Shown in pieces: positions 16,958 through 25,913 of a stretch of DNA of 63,279 nt. Position numbers and translations under genes: made by a program. Below the pieces are notes generated by a model. It was not told where the DNA came from. It did no database searches and worked only from the letters and a program-made list of their open reading frames with translations. This DNA comes from Clostridia bacterium (GTDB lineage: Bacteria > Bacillota > Clostridia > UBA1381), in contig JAFSXU010000071.1 of the NCBI GenBank assembly GCA_017443895.1, forward strand, positions 1-63,279, written 5' to 3'. Positions within the stretch are counted from its first letter, which is position 1; each line of letters begins with the position of its first letter.

Positions 16958-17173
16958 TCACAGACTTGGAAATCCGTACTGAGTATCCGACCTTACCACA
17001 CATTCACAGCAGCCTACACAGTCGCCCTCGTCATTTATGTAATAGTAATCAGGCTCAAACATACCGCAAATCGGGCAAAACTCATCCTCTTTATCATTCT
17101 CATCCATATATCCGCCAAGCCTTGCACTTTCCATAGCATATAAAGCATTTGCATCACAATTACTGTAAATCAT
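16958..17173 (-). CDS. Small Cys-rich (zinc-ribbon-like) protein, first gene of the particle operon
   Basis: A 71-residue protein with FCPICGMFEPDYYYIND and a second cluster DCVGCCECVV, a plausible two-knuckle zinc site. The first in-frame ATG contains the ribosome site itself (ATG-GGAGGTG), so the real start is the second ATG, giving MIYSNCDANALYAMESARLG. It is the first gene downstream of the operator-controlled lytic promoter. Function is not recognised; being first and Cys-rich it could be a regulator or a packaging adaptor. Confidence 0.7.
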   Translation of the reverse strand: MIYSNCDANALYAMESARLGGYMDENDKEDEFCPICGMFEPDYYYINDEGDCVGCCECVVRSDTQYGFPSL

Positions 17174-17191
17174 TTTTTCACCTCCCATTTG

Positions 17192-17350
17192 TATCTTTTT
17201 GAGATACTATAATTTTAAAAAAATATGTCGCTCTTGAATTTATGCTAATAATATCATATTCAGATACTTTTGTCAAGCATTTTTTATCTTTTTAAGATAT
17301 TTTTAGCAGTTTTAACAAATTTTATTGACATTTAGTATCTTTTTGTGATA
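17192..17350. promoter_or_regulatory. Four-site operator region, TATC-N7-GATA
   Basis: Four 15-bp imperfect palindromes share TATC-N7-GATA: 17192-17206, 17252-17266, 17285-17299 and 17336-17350. Two overlap the promoters on either strand. The S24 repressor gene starts just to the right, so these are its likely binding sites. Confidence 0.8.
17248..17276 (-). promoter_or_regulatory. Leftward (lytic) promoter of the particle operon
   Basis: The minus strand has TTGACA, 17 bases, TATTAT. The spacer and -10 contain the operator at 17252-17266, so bound repressor would block RNA polymerase. It would drive the Cys-rich gene, terminase and everything through the amidase. Confidence 0.8.
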
Positions 17351-17354
17351 TTAT
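17325..17354 (+). promoter_or_regulatory. Promoter of the S24 repressor gene
   Basis: TTGACA, 18 bases, TATTAT on the plus strand. The operator at 17336-17350 lies between the two boxes, which suggests that the repressor controls its own gene. Confidence 0.75.
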
Positions 17355-17384
17355 TTATACAAATGTTTAAGGAGTTGATACGCT

Positions 17385-18014
17385 GTGACAACGGGAGAAA
17401 GGATAAAGCTTTTGAGGAAATCGCATAATCTTACCCAGGAGGAGCTTGGGAAAAAGATAGGTGTACAAAAAGCCGCCATACAGAAATACGAAAAAGGAAC
17501 TGTCAAGAATATAAAAAGGGACTCTATTATAAAGCTTGCCGAGATTTTGGATACAACGCCGGAATATATTTTAGGCTGGGTACAAGAGCCGTCAAATGTA
17601 ATCCCCATAAATCCCGATGATGCAACGGTGCAGATACCGATTATCGGCAGAGTTGCCGCAGGCATAAGCTGTTTTGCCGAGGATAATATAATAGACTATG
17701 AAACCGTACTTGCAAGTGATATTTCGCATGCGGAAAAGTATGTATATTTAAAGGTAACGGGCGATAGTATGTATCCGATATTTATGGAAAATGACCTTGT
17801 GCTTGTCAGAGTCCAAAGCTCGATAGACAGCGGAACATACGGAGTTGTAACGGTTGATAATGAGGACGGAGTGGTAAAGCGGGTTGTATACGGCAATGAC
17901 TATATAGAATTGCAGTCAATAAACCCGATGTATCCGCCACGGCGATTTGAGGGCGAGGAGATGCTCCGTATTCGTGTTTTTGGAATAGTAAAAGAGGTAA
18001 AGCGTAAATTTTAA
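17385..18014 (+). CDS. LexA/CI-like S24 repressor of the particle locus
   Basis: A 209-residue repressor. Residues 1-65 form an XRE helix-turn-helix (NLTQEELGKKIGVQKAAIQK). The C-terminal half is an S24 LexA-like peptidase with cleavage site Ala92-Gly93 in RVAAGI, the nucleophile Ser128 in TGDSMYP and general base Lys165 in DGVVKRV. Such repressors cut themselves with RecA after DNA damage. The start is GTG with AAGGAG ten bases upstream. It faces the particle operon across a region with four matching operators, so it most likely holds the operon silent until SOS. No other phage regulator is seen. Confidence 0.9.
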   Translation: MTTGERIKLLRKSHNLTQEELGKKIGVQKAAIQKYEKGTVKNIKRDSIIKLAEILDTTPEYILGWVQEPSNVIPINPDDATVQIPIIGRVAAGISCFAEDNIIDYETVLASDISHAEKYVYLKVTGDSMYPIFMENDLVLVRVQSSIDSGTYGVVTVDNEDGVVKRVVYGNDYIELQSINPMYPPRRFEGEEMLRIRVFGIVKEVKRKF

Positions 18015-18060
18015 AAGTAATATAAATTTGGACTCAGCGAACCGCTGTAAAATTGTTGTT

Positions 18061-18217
18061 AATATTATACACCGTAAGGAACGGCACTAATGACACCGAA
18101 TATCGGTGCTGTTGGTGCCGTTTAGCTGTTTATGGTGCTTTTTACGCAAGACGCTGAAGCGTTTGTGCGCAATGCAGACAGCAGACAATTTTAAAGGGCC
18201 GTTCCTACAATAATATT
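18061..18217. ncRNA. Structured intergenic element with long-range inverted ends
   Basis: Outer arms AATATTAT (18061) and ATAATATT (18210) and inner arms GGAACGGC (18078) and GCCGTTCC (18198) can pair. Inside are CACCGA/TCGGTG and GGCAC/GTGCC hairpins. This gives a folded block of about 157 nt just after the repressor gene. It could be a terminator-like RNA, a small RNA or a miniature element; no protein is encoded. Confidence 0.4.
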
Positions 18218-18259
18218 GGATATCCGCCCTCTAAGCCAAAATCTATCATAACCTAAAAA

Positions 18260-18287
18260 CAGACTGTTGCCTTATGGCAACAGTCTG
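18260..18287 (-). terminator. Terminator of the large SGNH esterase gene
   Basis: CAGACTGTTGCC and GGCAACAGTCTG form a 12-bp perfect stem with a 4-nt loop, followed on the minus strand by TTTTTA. It lies 25 bp past the stop of the 1253-residue gene. Confidence 0.8.
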
Positions 18288-18312
18288 CTATTTATTCTGA
18301 TATACTATTTAA

Positions 18313-21300
18313 TTATTTTACCCGGCAAGTAATAGTATTGCCGATAGTATCTGTAAACTCATATGAGAATGTTGTATTAACAAAATCAATACCTGCATCC
18401 TTCATACCCTGAGCAACGATTTCTGCCCACTTCATAGCTGCTACATATGATGAGTGGAGAGTATCTCCGCCTGCAGTGCTAAGGTTATAAGTTGCATCAA
18501 CCTGAACTGTATCAGATGAAGTTGTAACAGGCTTCATATCTGCATTCCAGATAAGGTGAGGCATCTTTACATAGCTATCAGCCGCTACAGGAGTAACTGT
18601 AACTGATGCTAAAGTTCCGTCCTCGTTATATACAGGAGCATAGTTTATAGCGTCCTCAGATACCTTTGTGCTGATACCTGTGCTAACCAAATAGTTGTAG
18701 CTCAATGTTGTAAGGTCAACATATGTAACATCACTGCCATACTTAGCTATCATATCATTTGCAACATCTGTCATTGTTGATGAGAACTGGAGACCTGTCT
18801 TATAGTCATGAGCTGATGCGTTTGGTGATACCAATACAACCTTTACGCCCTTTTCCATTGCCTGGTCTACCATAGAAACAAGTGCATCATACATCTTTTC
18901 TCTTGATGAGTATGTTCTGTCGTTATAACCTGACTCGATTACAAAGTAGTCACCGGGCTGTGCCATCTTGAGCATTCCCGGGAATGCAGTTACTAAGATA
19001 CCCTCTGCATACTGACCGCTGTTTGCAAGGTTGATAACCTCAACATCGTCTGTGAAGTAGTTTTCAAGTACCTGACCCCAACCTGTTCTTGATGAACCAA
19101 CAAGGTTAGTTGTTGCACCGTAATAGCTTGCTACCAAAGAGTCACCTGTTACATAAACCTTTTTCTGTCTGTCAACAATTGACGGAGCCTTTACAAGCTC
19201 TACAGATGTTATCTGATATCCTCTTGGGCCGTTTGAGCCGCCGGCAATATCTGTAGTGCTTACTGTAACAGTACCGCCCTCTACGACTACATCATTTACA
19301 GAATATACCTTATGCTCGTCAGACATTACTCTGCCTGTACCGTCCTGGTCAACATTGTTACCTACCATATAGCCATTTACATAGATGTCAACTCTTTCAG
19401 TATATGTCTTTGTAAATGTCATATTATAGAAACCGTCTGCGAAGTTATCACCAAGCGGAGTCTTGTTATCTTTAAGGTTGCCAAGGCCTGCGCCGTTTGC
19501 GTCATAGTAGTAAACAGGAGCTATTTCATAGCTGTCTGCGCCTGTTGTATCAACTGTAGCAGGAACTGTTTCAACTGTTTCCTGAGATACCTTCACGCCG
19601 TCCTTTGCAGTTGTTACAAGGTAGCCTGTGATATTATCAGATGTTACAAGGCTTGATGCATCAATTGCTGTTTCGTTGCCTGTAGCCTTGCCTGTTAAAT
19701 AGAAGTAATTAGCTTTTATTTCAACATCCTGAACCTCGTCACCCACATGAACTCCGATAAGTCCGTCGCCTGCGCCAACTACTGTAATGGTATTGCCCGA
19801 AGCTGTTGCAATAGAGTTGTCATATGACTCAACGGTAACATTTACATACTTACTGATATCCTGACCGAAGAAGTCCTTGATATACTTTGTTGAATATGTG
19901 TATGTCTGTCCAACTGCTACGGTTGTAGGTCCGTCAATCTCAAAGCTGTCAACGAACATAGCTGCAATCTCGATTTCCTTTGAACCTGTTACAGTACCGC
20001 CCGCAGTTGAAGCAGTAATTGTTGCCATATCCTCAAATTCTACTGTAGGCTCAACTGTTACCACACCGTCTGCATCGATCGTAACACCTTCAATATCATT
20101 ACCTTCCGCATCAGTGATTTTCCATTCAACATCGCCTGAAAGACCTGAATCGAATGTAAACTGAGCTGTATTTGTTTCAGGAAGAATTGAGATACCTTCA
20201 GGTCCTATAATATCGCCCGATACTATGTGACGGATAAGTACATAGTCAAGGTTATCTGTTGAGTTGTTTCCTGTAGCAAAACCTCTTATTGTAAGTACAT
20301 CGCCCTCAGTAAGCATTGCAGTCTTAACTGCATAGATACCGTACTGGTCGTTGTTATCTGAATTTTTAAGAGTTATTAAAGCTGTCTCATCATCAACTGA
20401 TGTTGCTGCAGCTGCAGCGTCTGCCGATGTATAAACTGCTGTACCTCTCTTCTTAGGTCCGCCTACAAGAACTATCTGATAATTGCCTGTCTGCTCTACT
20501 GTGTAAAACTGTACCTGTGATGTCGTTGCAGCCATCTTACCGCCTGATGCTATATTTCTGCCTGTAGCATATGTAAAGCCACCGCCCAAGATGTCCTCCC
20601 ACTCGCCGTAGAAGCATACATCCTTTGACTCTGTAACATCATATGTAATTACAGTATCCTCTGCCAATGTAACAGTCTTTCTTAAAACATTGTTTACAGG
20701 AGTTGCGGCATTATTAAGGATTGTAGGCTCTGCATCTGTTGTATAGTCATTACCTACTGCATAATACTTATCATCTGTACCTTTTACTATATTATTTGAA
20801 ATATATGTAAATTCATCACCTACATACTTACCTGCAGGTACATCTACTGTTACAGTTGCCACCTCTGTACCGTCTGCCATATAGCTTATATCTACAACAG
20901 TGACAGCCGCAGCCCTATCTGCATATACAACATAAATTGTATTCTCGCCTGACTGAACTACATATTCCTCTGCAGTGCCGTTTGTATATCTGTAATCTGC
21001 CGTTTCAATCTTTTCAGGAATTGTAAGGTCTGATTCTGCGATAAAGGAGTCAACAACCGCATCTGAAATTGTATACCCTTCTGCGATCTCTTCCATATCT
21101 GAGTTTACATATTTAACTGCTACATCTGCAAGCTCAACACCGCCTACTACAGCATCAACAGTCTTTACAACCTTAACACCGTCTGCTGAAGTTGCGGTAA
21201 TTGTAATTGCAACCTTGCCTGATGCACCGCCGTATACTGTTACGGCACCGTCTGCATACTCAGCAAAAGCTGCATCTTCATCAGCTGATACTACATCAAC

Positions 21301-22074
21301 AGATACTGCATCTGCAACTGTTGCAATCTGTGCAGAGCCACCTACGCCCAGCTCTACAGTTGAAGCCTCAACCGTAACTACAGGAGGTACAAGCTCTGCC
21401 ACCTCAATATTGTCTATCATAATATTGCACTGGTTACGGTTTGCATAGAACTCCAAACCGCGAACACCTGCTGAAGCTGTTGCCATATCAACAGTACCCG
21501 ATGTAACGGCAGTTGATGACCCCTGTTTATAAACAGTGTAATCAACCTTGCCTCTTACGCTGTCAAGAACCGCATCAAGTGTATACCAGCCAAGATATGT
21601 CTGCTTCTCTGCGGTAACACCTGTAAGTGCAGTACCGTTAATTGTTGCTGTGCTTGGATTGTAGTGGTTATTCGGAAGATTTATCTGGAAAACCTTAGCT
21701 CCGTTTGCCGACATAACCGAAAAACCGTGTGGGTTATCAGCTGCATAGCCGTGGTTTGAAAGGTTAAAATCAAGAGTAACCTTTGTGTATTCACTGCTTG
21801 CAGTCTGGGGCATTGTCATACCCTGTGTTCTGGTACCGCCTGTACTTACATTGGCAGCGTTTAAATACTTGTTACCGTCTGTATCGCCAATAGTAAAGTT
21901 CATATTAGCACCGGAGGTCTTTGTTGTCCATGCACTGCTTACACTCTCACCGTCAAAATTTTCGGTAAGGACATCGGTTTTTGCGCTTGCCGTTATTGCA
22001 AGGCTTGCAAAAGCAGATGCCGACATTGCCAAAGCAGTAATCATTGACAATATTTTTTTCATCTTTTTTGTCAT
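18313..22074 (-). CDS. Large secreted SGNH (CE12-like) esterase with CBM/Ig-like domains
   Basis: A 1253-residue secreted protein. The start MTKKMKKILS is chosen because AGAGGGAT lies upstream and it begins a clean signal peptide (to about residue 33). The N-terminal region looks like a laminin-G/carbohydrate-binding fold, followed by Ig-like (Big_2 type) repeats such as SFEIDGPTTVAVGQTYTYST. The C-terminal domain (last about 300 residues) is an SGNH hydrolase: GDSLVASYYG, GWGQVLENYF, NLANSGQYAEG, GYNDR and a D-x-x-H in GDTLHSSYVAA. GWGQ and the blocks fit rhamnogalacturonan acetylesterase-like CE12 enzymes, so pectin deacetylation is the likely role. No sortase anchor is seen. Confidence 0.8.
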   Translation of the reverse strand: MTKKMKKILSMITALAMSASAFASLAITASAKTDVLTENFDGESVSSAWTTKTSGANMNFTIGDTDGNKYLNAANVSTGGTRTQGMTMPQTASSEYTKVTLDFNLSNHGYAADNPHGFSVMSANGAKVFQINLPNNHYNPSTATINGTALTGVTAEKQTYLGWYTLDAVLDSVRGKVDYTVYKQGSSTAVTSGTVDMATASAGVRGLEFYANRNQCNIMIDNIEVAELVPPVVTVEASTVELGVGGSAQIATVADAVSVDVVSADEDAAFAEYADGAVTVYGGASGKVAITITATSADGVKVVKTVDAVVGGVELADVAVKYVNSDMEEIAEGYTISDAVVDSFIAESDLTIPEKIETADYRYTNGTAEEYVVQSGENTIYVVYADRAAAVTVVDISYMADGTEVATVTVDVPAGKYVGDEFTYISNNIVKGTDDKYYAVGNDYTTDAEPTILNNAATPVNNVLRKTVTLAEDTVITYDVTESKDVCFYGEWEDILGGGFTYATGRNIASGGKMAATTSQVQFYTVEQTGNYQIVLVGGPKKRGTAVYTSADAAAAATSVDDETALITLKNSDNNDQYGIYAVKTAMLTEGDVLTIRGFATGNNSTDNLDYVLIRHIVSGDIIGPEGISILPETNTAQFTFDSGLSGDVEWKITDAEGNDIEGVTIDADGVVTVEPTVEFEDMATITASTAGGTVTGSKEIEIAAMFVDSFEIDGPTTVAVGQTYTYSTKYIKDFFGQDISKYVNVTVESYDNSIATASGNTITVVGAGDGLIGVHVGDEVQDVEIKANYFYLTGKATGNETAIDASSLVTSDNITGYLVTTAKDGVKVSQETVETVPATVDTTGADSYEIAPVYYYDANGAGLGNLKDNKTPLGDNFADGFYNMTFTKTYTERVDIYVNGYMVGNNVDQDGTGRVMSDEHKVYSVNDVVVEGGTVTVSTTDIAGGSNGPRGYQITSVELVKAPSIVDRQKKVYVTGDSLVASYYGATTNLVGSSRTGWGQVLENYFTDDVEVINLANSGQYAEGILVTAFPGMLKMAQPGDYFVIESGYNDRTYSSREKMYDALVSMVDQAMEKGVKVVLVSPNASAHDYKTGLQFSSTMTDVANDMIAKYGSDVTYVDLTTLSYNYLVSTGISTKVSEDAINYAPVYNEDGTLASVTVTPVAADSYVKMPHLIWNADMKPVTTSSDTVQVDATYNLSTAGGDTLHSSYVAAMKWAEIVAQGMKDAGIDFVNTTFSYEFTDTIGNTITCRVK

Positions 22075-22144
22075 AAAATTTATCCCTCTTTCTTTATTTT
22101 TTTCGGTCAATTCCACAAACCGACCGATTATATTAGATGTTACA

Positions 22145-22173
22145 ATTATACAATATTTACAAAACTTTTTCAA
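22145..22173 (-). promoter_or_regulatory. Promoter of the large SGNH esterase gene
   Basis: On the minus strand TTGAAA, 17 bases, TATAAT. It sits about 70 bp upstream of the chosen start and supports that start over a longer upstream reading. Confidence 0.7.
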
Positions 22174-22248
22174 TACCTTTACATGCCCTAAATAGTTTAT
22201 TTTTGGACAAAATTAGTAGTATTGCTTTTTTAAAATTTCAAATATCGG

Positions 22249-22277
22249 TTGATTTTTCCGTGCGCATTATATATAAT
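22249..22277 (+). promoter_or_regulatory. Promoter of fructose-1,6-bisphosphatase
   Basis: TTGATT, 17 bases, TATAAT, about 60 bp before the TTG start of the gene. Confidence 0.7.
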
Positions 22278-22337
22278 GATTATGTAGTGATATTTTTGTA
22301 TCTTAAAATATAGATACAGCACAGGGAGGGAGTTATT

Positions 22338-24293
22338 TTGGAATACAGTCAGGAATATTTAGAGCTTTTGGCGGATCAGTATCCGTCTATAAGAGCCGCT
22401 TCATCGGAAATTATCCGTTTGCAGTCAAGGCAGAAGCTGCCGAAGCTTACGGAGCATTTTATGAGCGATATTCACGGCGAATATGAATCGTTTTTACATA
22501 TTTTAAAGAATGCGTCGGGCGTTATCAAGGATAAGATTACGGGGATTTACGGATATACCCTATCCGAGCATGACCGTGATACACTTGCGACCTTGATATA
22601 TTACCCCGAGCAAAAGCTTGATTATATCAAAAAGCATCATCAGGCAACGGACGACTGGTACAAAATAACCCTAAACCGTCTTATAGAAATCTGTCGGTGC
22701 GTTGCCTCAAAGTATACACGCTCAGGCGTAAGGGAGCTGTTACCGCAAACCTTTGGCGATACGATAGACGAGCTTATACATGTAAATATTTCATACGGCG
22801 CAGACCGTGAGGAATACTATAACACCTCAATTTCGTCAATTGTTGAATTAGGGCAGGCGGATGCGTTTATAATTGATATTTCAAAGCTGATACAGAACCT
22901 TGCAATAGGGAAACTGCATATTATAGGCGATATTTTTGACCGTGGTCCAAGAGCCGACATTATACTCGAAAGACTTATGAACTATCACAGTGTTGATATT
23001 CAATGGGGCAACCACGATGTGCAATGGATGGGCGCGGCGGCAGGCTCGCTTGCGTGTATTGCAAGCGTGTTGTCGGTATCGACAAGGTATATGAATTTTG
23101 ACTGTATTGAGGACGGATACGGAATTATCGTGCGTCCGCTTACGGTTTTTGCGCTTGAAACCTACGGCGATGATCCGTGTGAATGTTTTATCCCGAAAAA
23201 TGTAAACCGTGTTTCAATTTCACAGCACGATATTAAAATCTGGGCAAAAATGCACAAGGCTATTGCAATTATCCAGTTTAAACTCGAGGGGCAGATTATA
23301 AAAAGGCACCCCGAATTTAATATGGATAACCACCTGCGCCTTGATAAAATAAACTTCGAGGACGGCACCGTTTCATTTGAGGGAAAGACCTATAAAATGA
23401 AGGATACAAACTTCCCAACCGTTGACCCCGATGATCCGTTCAAATTAACTCCGCAGGAAGAGGAATTGATGGAGTCTTTAAGGTCGTCGTTTTTGCATTC
23501 GGAAAAACTCCAAAAGCATATACAGTTTTTATACCGTGCAGGAAGTATGTACCTTTGCACAAACGGCAATCTTCTCTATCACGGCTGTGTGCCGATGAAT
23601 AAAGACGGTTCATTTACCGAAGTAACGCTTTTGGGCGAAAAGGTATCGGGAAAATCGTTGCTCGATATGTGTGAAAAACTTGCAAGAACCGCATATTATA
23701 CAAGGCGCGGAAATCCCGAACGGGACTACGGGCAGGATTTTCTGTGGTTTTTATGGTGCGGTTGTTATTCTCCGCTCTACGGCAAGAATAAAATGACGAC
23801 ATTCGAGAGATATTTCCTTGACGAGGACGAGCCGAAAGAAGAAATAAAGGACGCCTATTATAAGCTGTATGAAGATCCCGAGGTATGCGACAGGATTTTG
23901 GAGGAATTTGGCATTGACGCAAATTCATATTGTCATATTATAAACGGTCATGTTCCCGTTAAGCTCAAAAAAGGCGAAAGCCCCGTAAAGGCAAACGGAA
24001 AGCTCTTGGTTATTGATGGTGGCATGGCAAAAGCGTACCAGTCTCAGACAGGAATTGCAGGCTATACACTGCTCTTTAACTCACACGGATTGATGCTAAG
24101 CGCTCACGAGGCTTTTGAGTCTGTCGAGAGGGCAATAAAGGACGAAAAGGATATGTATTCAACGCTTGATAATATTGACTACTCACCGCACAGGCTTTTG
24201 GTTGAGGACACCGACACGGGAAAGCGTATCCAAAAGAAAATAAACGCCCTTCATGCGCTTGTTGAGGCATACCGCTCAGGCAAAGTAAAATAG
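22338..24293 (+). CDS. fbp: Fructose-1,6-bisphosphatase, class III
   Basis: Hydrolyses fructose 1,6-bisphosphate to fructose 6-phosphate in gluconeogenesis. At 651 residues it has the length of the class III Firmicute enzyme. The calcineurin-like metal motifs are clear: SDIHGEYESF near 43, GDIFDRGPRAD near 198 and WGNHDVQWMG near 223, with a late NGHVPVK near 540. The start is TTG behind AGGGAGGGAG, which matches the conserved N terminus (YSQEYLELLADQYPSIRAAS). It stands alone between two secreted esterase genes. Confidence 0.95.
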   Translation: MEYSQEYLELLADQYPSIRAASSEIIRLQSRQKLPKLTEHFMSDIHGEYESFLHILKNASGVIKDKITGIYGYTLSEHDRDTLATLIYYPEQKLDYIKKHHQATDDWYKITLNRLIEICRCVASKYTRSGVRELLPQTFGDTIDELIHVNISYGADREEYYNTSISSIVELGQADAFIIDISKLIQNLAIGKLHIIGDIFDRGPRADIILERLMNYHSVDIQWGNHDVQWMGAAAGSLACIASVLSVSTRYMNFDCIEDGYGIIVRPLTVFALETYGDDPCECFIPKNVNRVSISQHDIKIWAKMHKAIAIIQFKLEGQIIKRHPEFNMDNHLRLDKINFEDGTVSFEGKTYKMKDTNFPTVDPDDPFKLTPQEEELMESLRSSFLHSEKLQKHIQFLYRAGSMYLCTNGNLLYHGCVPMNKDGSFTEVTLLGEKVSGKSLLDMCEKLARTAYYTRRGNPERDYGQDFLWFLWCGCYSPLYGKNKMTTFERYFLDEDEPKEEIKDAYYKLYEDPEVCDRILEEFGIDANSYCHIINGHVPVKLKKGESPVKANGKLLVIDGGMAKAYQSQTGIAGYTLLFNSHGLMLSAHEAFESVERAIKDEKDMYSTLDNIDYSPHRLLVEDTDTGKRIQKKINALHALVEAYRSGKVK

Positions 24294-24405
24294 GGTAAAA
24301 AATCATCCGCTTTTATGAGCGTTAAGCACCCCTGTGTGATGGCACTCCCAAAATCGGCGACCTACCTGCTTTTTAATTTATACTAATTTATAGAATGGAG
24401 AACTT

Positions 24406-25494
24406 ATGATATTATATGAAAAAGAACCGCTTGTAATAAAATCAAGCGTGCCTACGGGAAATTACGAGGTAACATTATACATAAAGGCGCACTCTGACAC
24501 CTTCTATACTGTATTTATACAGGACAGCCAGTTTGTCACGCACAAGCGTGAAATAAAAAACGGCGAGGAGCAAGCTCTTACATTTACCGCAAGCGTACAC
24601 GATAAGCTCTTTAAAGGCGGGAATATGTATAAGCCCGAGGGCTTAATTATCACCATTGCAACCGACGGCGATATAACAGCAACAAGCCATATATCGCCCG
24701 TTGATATTCCGACTCTGTATGTAATCGGCGATTCTACTGTTACAAATCAGCCGTCATTTTTCCCATACAATCCCGAGGAAATATATTGCGGTGTTGCCCA
24801 GCCTTTGGGTATGTTTGTTGATACAAAAATTGCAGTTTCAAACCATGCAGAATCGGGCGCAACCACACAGGACGCAATAGATATGCATATAAAAGCATTT
24901 GAAAATGATATAAAACAGGGCGACTTTTTAATGGTCGAGTTCGGGCATAACGACCAGAAAATAGCAGAGCTCTCTGCCTTTGGCGGATATAGCGATAATT
25001 TAAGATTTTTAATCAATTGGGCAAGAGAGCGTGGAGCTACACCGATTGTAAACTCACCGATAAACAGAATTATCTTTGATGAGGACGGCAGTGTTTTTGA
25101 CCTTTTGGGAAATAACAAAAAAGCGGTCCAAATGGTTGCAAATGAAACAGATACACCGTTTATTGATATGTGGAGTGCCGTTACCGACTTTATAACACCG
25201 CTTGGACTTTACACATCAAAGCAGTTTTTCAGACACGATAATGAGAGTCAGGACTATACGCACCCGAATATTTTGGGCGGTGTGATTTTTTCAAAAATGC
25301 TTGCAAATATGTTGCACGATGCAAATATCAAAGGTCTCTCGGAGCATATAACACCGCAGGTTATAGATAAGGTTAAAATCCCCGAAAACGCACCGTTTGA
25401 AAGTAACGCCTTTGAATTTAAACGGTTAAAGACATTGGGTGTAGGCGATACGATTGATGACATTGACGATGATATATCAAATTTGGGGAAATAA
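24406..25494 (+). CDS. SGNH hydrolase, rhamnogalacturonan acetylesterase-like (CE12-like)
   Basis: A 362-residue esterase. The N-terminal 100 residues are a beta domain; the catalytic part shows the SGNH blocks GDSTVTNQP (Ser), NHAESGATTQDA (Gly), VEFGHNDQK (Asn) and SQDYTHPN (Asp and His). These are typical of rhamnogalacturonan acetylesterases that remove acetyl groups from pectin. No signal peptide is evident, so it may act on imported oligosaccharides, unlike the larger secreted relative 2 kb away. Ribosome site GGAGAA precedes the ATG. Confidence 0.85.
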   Translation: MILYEKEPLVIKSSVPTGNYEVTLYIKAHSDTFYTVFIQDSQFVTHKREIKNGEEQALTFTASVHDKLFKGGNMYKPEGLIITIATDGDITATSHISPVDIPTLYVIGDSTVTNQPSFFPYNPEEIYCGVAQPLGMFVDTKIAVSNHAESGATTQDAIDMHIKAFENDIKQGDFLMVEFGHNDQKIAELSAFGGYSDNLRFLINWARERGATPIVNSPINRIIFDEDGSVFDLLGNNKKAVQMVANETDTPFIDMWSAVTDFITPLGLYTSKQFFRHDNESQDYTHPNILGGVIFSKMLANMLHDANIKGLSEHITPQVIDKVKIPENAPFESNAFEFKRLKTLGVGDTIDDIDDDISNLGK

Positions 25495-25913
25495 ATATAT
25501 TCCCTGCCCATAAATTTTGGTTTAGAGGGGTAATTTTGATTAAATGAATAATGAATGATGAATAATGAATAATGAATAATTATGGTGGAAAAATCTCCGA
25601 TTTTTCTATAATATGGCGGTTGGGGGTAAATTTTGATTTAGCATACCAATTAAAAAATCGTAAATTGGTATGGTCGTAGGGTTGGGGCTTGCTCCAACCG
25701 TCCCCGACAACGCATATTCAGAACGGCAGGAGCCTTTATAAATCGCAAAGCGATTTATAGGCGTGTTGCCGTTGCGGGCAACAACGCCGTTGATAGAGCC
25801 CCTGCCCTACAAATTGTGATACACATTTACACATCTAAACCAAAATTTACCCTGCCAATAAAAGAGCTGTTGCCATATTGGCAACAGCTCTTATTATTCC
25901 CTATTCGGGAGCT
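25495..25913. repeat. Gene-free spacer built of dispersed repeats
   Basis: This 419-bp gap holds no gene. It contains a hairpin repeat (GAAAAATC-TCC-GATTTTTC at 25588-25606, preceded by GAATAATGAATAATTATGG). It also carries a miniature element bounded by TCGTAGGG (25674) and CCCTACAA (25812), with an inner TATAAATCGC/GCGATTTATA hairpin. It ends with a strong terminator at 25862-25892. Confidence 0.7.
25862..25892 (-). terminator. Terminator of acetolactate decarboxylase
   Basis: AAGAGCTGTTGCCA and TGGCAACAGCTCTT form a perfect 14-bp stem with a 3-nt loop, followed on the minus strand by TTATT. It is 20 bp beyond the decarboxylase stop and may work in both directions. Confidence 0.8.

Noticed and set aside
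3507..18014. Contractile-tail bacteriocin (tailocin)
   Set aside because: Capsid, portal and terminase are present and no sheath gene is seen; the Dit/Tal order is siphophage.
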